Positions 61,772 to 64,000 of a DNA stretch of 64,000 nt are shown here, in pieces. Under the pieces are notes generated by a model that did not search any database, was not told the origin of the DNA, and worked only from the letters and a program-made list of their open reading frames with translations. The first letter of the stretch is position 1. The number at the start of each line of letters is the position of its first letter. A program made the position numbers and the translations under genes. Source of the stretch: Sphingomonas sp. LR60. Lineage in GTDB: Bacteria; Pseudomonadota; Alphaproteobacteria; Sphingomonadales; Sphingomonadaceae. Location of the stretch: assembly GCF_036855935.1 (NCBI RefSeq), contig NZ_JASPFK010000001.1:717501-781500 (forward strand). Direction: 5' to 3'.

Positions 61772-62757
61772 GCCCAACCCTCCACCTTGCGCGCCCGCCG
61801 CGTCAGCACGTCCAGACAGGCCATCCGCACCGCCACGCCCATCTGCACCTGCTCCGTAATCGCCGACTGCTCGACATGGTCCGCGACCGCCGAATCGATC
61901 TCCACCCCGCGGTTCATCGGCCCCGGATGCATCACCAGCGCGCCTGGCGCGCGCGTCTCGAGCCGCTCCAGCGTCAATCCGTAGCGCAGGTGATATTCGC
62001 GCGTGGAGGGGACATAGCCGCCCGCCATCCGCTCGGTCTGCAATCGCAGCATCATCACCACGTCCGCGCCTTCGATCGCCTTGTCGAAGTCGGTGAAGGC
62101 GGTCACGCCGAACCGCTCGATCGCGGGCGGCATCAACGTCGAGGGCGCGCAGACACGCACCTCGGCGGCCAAGGCGGTGAGCGCGAGGATGTTCGATCGC
62201 GCCACGCGGCTATGCAGCAGGTCGCCGCAGATCACGACGCGCTTGTTCGCGATCCCGCCCAGCCGCCGCCGGATCGTCAGCGCGTCGAGCAGCGCCTGGG
62301 TCGGATGTTCGTGCCGCCCGTCCCCTGCGTTGAGCACCGGGCAATCGACCTTGTCCGCGATCAGCCGCACCGCGCCCGACGACATGTGCCGGATCACGAT
62401 CACGTCGGCGCGCATCGCGTTCAGCGTCATCGCGGTGTCGATCAGCGTCTCGCCCTTCTTCACGCTCGACTGTGCGGCGTGCATGTTGACGACGTCTGCG
62501 CCGAGCCGCTTGCCCGCGATCTCGAAGCTCAGCAGCGTGCGCGTGCTATTCTCGAAAAAGGCGTTGATCTGCGTGAAGCCCGCCAGCCGCTGGTCGGGGG
62601 CGGCGCGGGTGCGGTTCGCCTCGACCCAGGTTTCCGCCTCGTCGAGCAGGAAGGTGATCTCGTGCGGCTCTAGGCCTTCGATCCCGGTCAGGTGGCGATG
62701 CGGAAAAACCGCGCCTCCGGGGATCAGCGTGGCGGGGCGGTGGTCCGACTGGTTCAT
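61768..62757 (-). CDS. pyrB: Aspartate carbamoyltransferase catalytic subunit
   Basis: Second step of pyrimidine synthesis, 329 aa. Carbamoyl-phosphate motif [20 protein letters not shown] with [15 protein letters not shown], and the later [11 protein letters not shown]. It is immediately followed by the pseudo-dihydroorotase gene through an ATGA overlap, which marks the large ATCase class that needs this partner. The 590-bp gap upstream is filled mainly by repeats. Confidence 0.97.
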   Translation of the reverse strand: MNQSDHRPATLIPGGAVFPHRHLTGIEGLEPHEITFLLDEAETWVEANRTRAAPDQRLAGFTQINAFFENSTRTLLSFEIAGKRLGADVVNMHAAQSSVKKGETLIDTAMTLNAMRADVIVIRHMSSGAVRLIADKVDCPVLNAGDGRHEHPTQALLDALTIRRRLGGIANKRVVICGDLLHSRVARSNILALTALAAEVRVCAPSTLMPPAIERFGVTAFTDFDKAIEGADVVMMLRLQTERMAGGYVPSTREYHLRYGLTLERLETRAPGALVMHPGPMNRGVEIDSAVADHVEQSAITEQVQMGVAVRMACLDVLTRRARKVEGWA

Positions 62758-62825
62758 CGAAGCCGCTGCCTAATGGCGGAGCGGACAGGGGGCAAGCGGA
62801 GCGTGGACTCGCGCCATGTCGGACT

Positions 62826-62907
62826 CGTCGCTCCGGATTAGATCCGGCGCCCCGCTTTTCTGCGACGGAGGTCAGAAGCGGGATCCCGGATCAAGTCCGG
62901 GATGACG
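62826..62907. repeat. Dispersed inverted repeat, family 3
   Basis: Arms CGCTCCGGATTAGATCCGGC and GATCCCGGATCAAGTCCGGG enclose CCCGCTTTTCTGCG ... AGAAGCGGG; copy of the element at 54585. It lies 69 bp upstream of pyrB, on the side where its promoter must be. Confidence 0.85.
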
Positions 62908-62972
62908 CCATGTTGTGAGGAGCGCTCTTCGGCATCCGTCACCCCGGTCACTGCCGTCACTGCCGTCACCCC

Positions 62973-63066
62973 CGTCATCCCCGCGAAGGCGGGGATCCAG
63001 ACGCGCAGGTGTTCGTAAGAGCCGAAAGGTCAGAGGTTCTGGATTCCCGCCTTCGCGGGAATGACG
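62973..63066. repeat. Dispersed inverted repeat, family 1
   Basis: Near-identical to the copy at 8034 (same core GGGGATCCAGACGCGCAGGT, right arm CGCGGGAATGACGG). Just upstream are three short CTGCCGTCAC-like repeats. It lies in the pyrB-ruvX gap. Confidence 0.9.
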
Positions 63067-63142
63067 GCATGGGTGATGATCAGGGAGCTGCCACCAAGGC
63101 GACGATTGCCGCTTGCCCGTCGCCCCCTGGCCCCGTCAGCCC

Positions 63143-63214
63143 GTCGCCACGTCGCCACGTCGCCACGTCGCCACGTCGCCACGTCGCCACGTCGCCACGT
63201 CGCCACGTCGCCCT
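63143..63214. repeat. Octamer tandem repeat GTCGCCAC, eight perfect copies plus one partial
   Basis: Eight exact head-to-tail copies of GTCGCCAC from 63143 to 63206, then a variant GTCGCCCT. It is noncoding here. It sits between two family 1 elements in the 590-bp gap between pyrB and ruvX, a region otherwise without genes. Confidence 0.95.
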
Positions 63215-63238
63215 GTCATGCTCGTCATCCGCCATCCC

Positions 63239-63333
63239 CGTCATCCCCGCGAAGGCGGGGATCCAGACGCGCAGGTCTTCGCAAGTGCCGAGAAGTCAGA
63301 GGTTCTGGATGCCCGCCTCCACAAGATTGACGG
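63239..63333. repeat. Dispersed inverted repeat, family 1, truncated right arm
   Basis: Left arm and core match the copy at 62973 (GATCCAGACGCGCAGGTCTT), but the right arm is worn to CCACAAGATTGACGG, so the hairpin is lost. It ends 13 bp before the ruvX stop. Confidence 0.8.
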
Positions 63334-63345
63334 CGTGGGTAAGGA

Positions 63346-63810
63346 TCACGGAGCCGCCACCAAGGCATCGATCGCCGCTTGCAGGATATGCGCCGCGGCA
63401 TGATTGTCGATCCGCTCCGCCCGCTTGGCGCGGCTGAAGTCCTGTTCGATCAGCGCGCGCTCCGCGGCCACGGTCGACCAGCGCTCGTCCCACAACAGGA
63501 TCGGCAGCCCGGTGTCGCGGCAATTGCGCGCGAACGCCCTCGTCGACTGGCTTCGCGGGCTCTCGGTGCCATCGAGGTTGAGCGGCAATCCGATTACCCA
63601 GCCGCGCACCTGCTGCGCCTCCGACAAGGCGACCAGCGCCGCCTTGTCCACGGTGAACTTCGCACGCCGGATCAGCTGCGCCGGGCTCGCGAAGCTCCAC
63701 CCGGCATCGCACAGCGCCGTGCCGACCGTCTTGGTCCCGACGTCGAGCCCCAGCAGCCGCCCGCCCTCGGGCAACAACGCGCGAAACGCCGCCGCTGCGG
63801 TGACGATCAT
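63346..63810 (-). CDS. ruvX: Putative Holliday junction resolvase / pre-16S rRNA nuclease
   Basis: YqgF family RNase H-like nuclease, 154 aa. The start is set at 63810 ([16 protein letters not shown]), with GGGAG 5-6 nt ahead; an ATG five codons upstream has a poorer fit. Motifs: [18 protein letters not shown] with the first catalytic Asp, [37 protein letters not shown] with the Glu, and [11 protein letters not shown] with the last Asp. All acidic residues are present. In alphaproteobacteria the gene is often near pyrB, as here. Confidence 0.96.
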   Translation of the reverse strand: MIVTAAAAFRALLPEGGRLLGLDVGTKTVGTALCDAGWSFASPAQLIRRAKFTVDKAALVALSEAQQVRGWVIGLPLNLDGTESPRSQSTRAFARNCRDTGLPILLWDERWSTVAAERALIEQDFSRAKRAERIDNHAAAHILQAAIDALVAAP

Positions 63811-63820
63811 CGAAACTCCC

Positions 63821-63896
63821 GTCATTGCGAGCGTAGCGAAGCAATCCAGGGCCGGACCAGGACGCCCTGGATTGCTTCGCTACGCTCGCAATGACG
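63821..63896. repeat. Dispersed inverted repeat, family 2
   Basis: Best-preserved copy: GTCATTGCGAGCGTAGCGAA and its full complement TTCGCTACGCTCGCAATGAC, with CAATCCAGGGC...CCCTGGATTG between. It lies 11 bp upstream of the ruvX start, directly beside its ribosome site. Downstream, 63955-63985, is a further common intergenic sequence (CTGAGCCTGTCGAAGCACGG), a repeat fragment with no partner in this window. Confidence 0.92.
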
Positions 63897-64000
63897 GCTC
63901 ACGTCGACGTTGTTCCAAGCTAAGGCACTTACCGGGTGCACGATACTATCGCCTCCGTTCGTGCTGAGCCTGTCGAAGCACGGCTCCCAACGAACACGCT

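Noticed and set aside
63143..63214. CRISPR array
   Set aside because: The repeat unit is 8 bp with no spacers; a simple tandem repeat. No cas genes are in the window.

Overview
The window is GC-rich chromosomal DNA (roughly two thirds G+C by eye), tightly packed, with many ATGA and TGATG gene overlaps. The gene set (TonB-dependent receptor of the Caulobacter/Xanthomonas type, bacteriophytochrome with its own heme oxygenase, HWE/HisKA_2 kinase, phasin, TamA/TamB, PTS-type GlcNAc uptake, pseudo-dihydroorotase beside pyrB) points to an alphaproteobacterium of the Sphingomonas group. This is inferred from gene content; no rRNA or tRNA gene was seen.

Region 1 (1-16.4 kb) is an N-acetylglucosamine/glycoprotein-glycan locus. 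It holds a GH2 beta-mannosidase (cut by the left edge), a GH20 beta-hexosaminidase, a TonB-dependent receptor, a divergent GntR/UTRA regulator, and a six-gene minus-strand operon: glycosylasparaginase, CutC, NagB-type SIS deaminase, NagA, an EIIA-HPr-EI fusion and EIICB. The three hydrolases together match the bonds in the core of an Asn-linked glycan (Man-GlcNAc-GlcNAc-Asn), so N-glycan scavenging is the best integrated reading.

Region 2 (16.4-26 kb) holds small envelope genes, an L,D-transpeptidase, a 268-bp foldback/MITE-like element, a lone [2Fe-2S] dehydrogenase subunit, a PilZ protein, a bacteriophytochrome kinase facing its heme oxygenase, an M20 amidohydrolase, a cyclophilin and a phasin. 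Region 3 (26-41 kb) is a complete RND efflux operon (MFP-RND-OMF), an acyl-CoA dehydrogenase/enoyl-CoA hydratase pair, and tamA-tamB. Region 4 (41-48 kb) is a signalling island (EAL phosphodiesterase, TPR-type sensor kinase with a degenerate receiver, CheY-like regulator), then a methyltransferase, comF, glutaredoxin and a DUF1178 protein. Region 5 (48-64 kb) is amino-acid and nucleotide metabolism: leuA behind a leucine leader peptide/attenuator, ilvB-ilvN-ilvC, miaA and serB, a ParA-like ATPase, and pyrB with a pseudo-dihydroorotase, then ruvX. A BLUF photoreceptor and a YceI protein lie between.

Two window-wide features matter. First, at least five genes are broken by six single-base losses, most at homopolymer runs, which looks like sequencing or assembly error rather than true decay. 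Second, several families of dispersed inverted repeats sit mainly in convergent intergenic gaps or just upstream of start codons.
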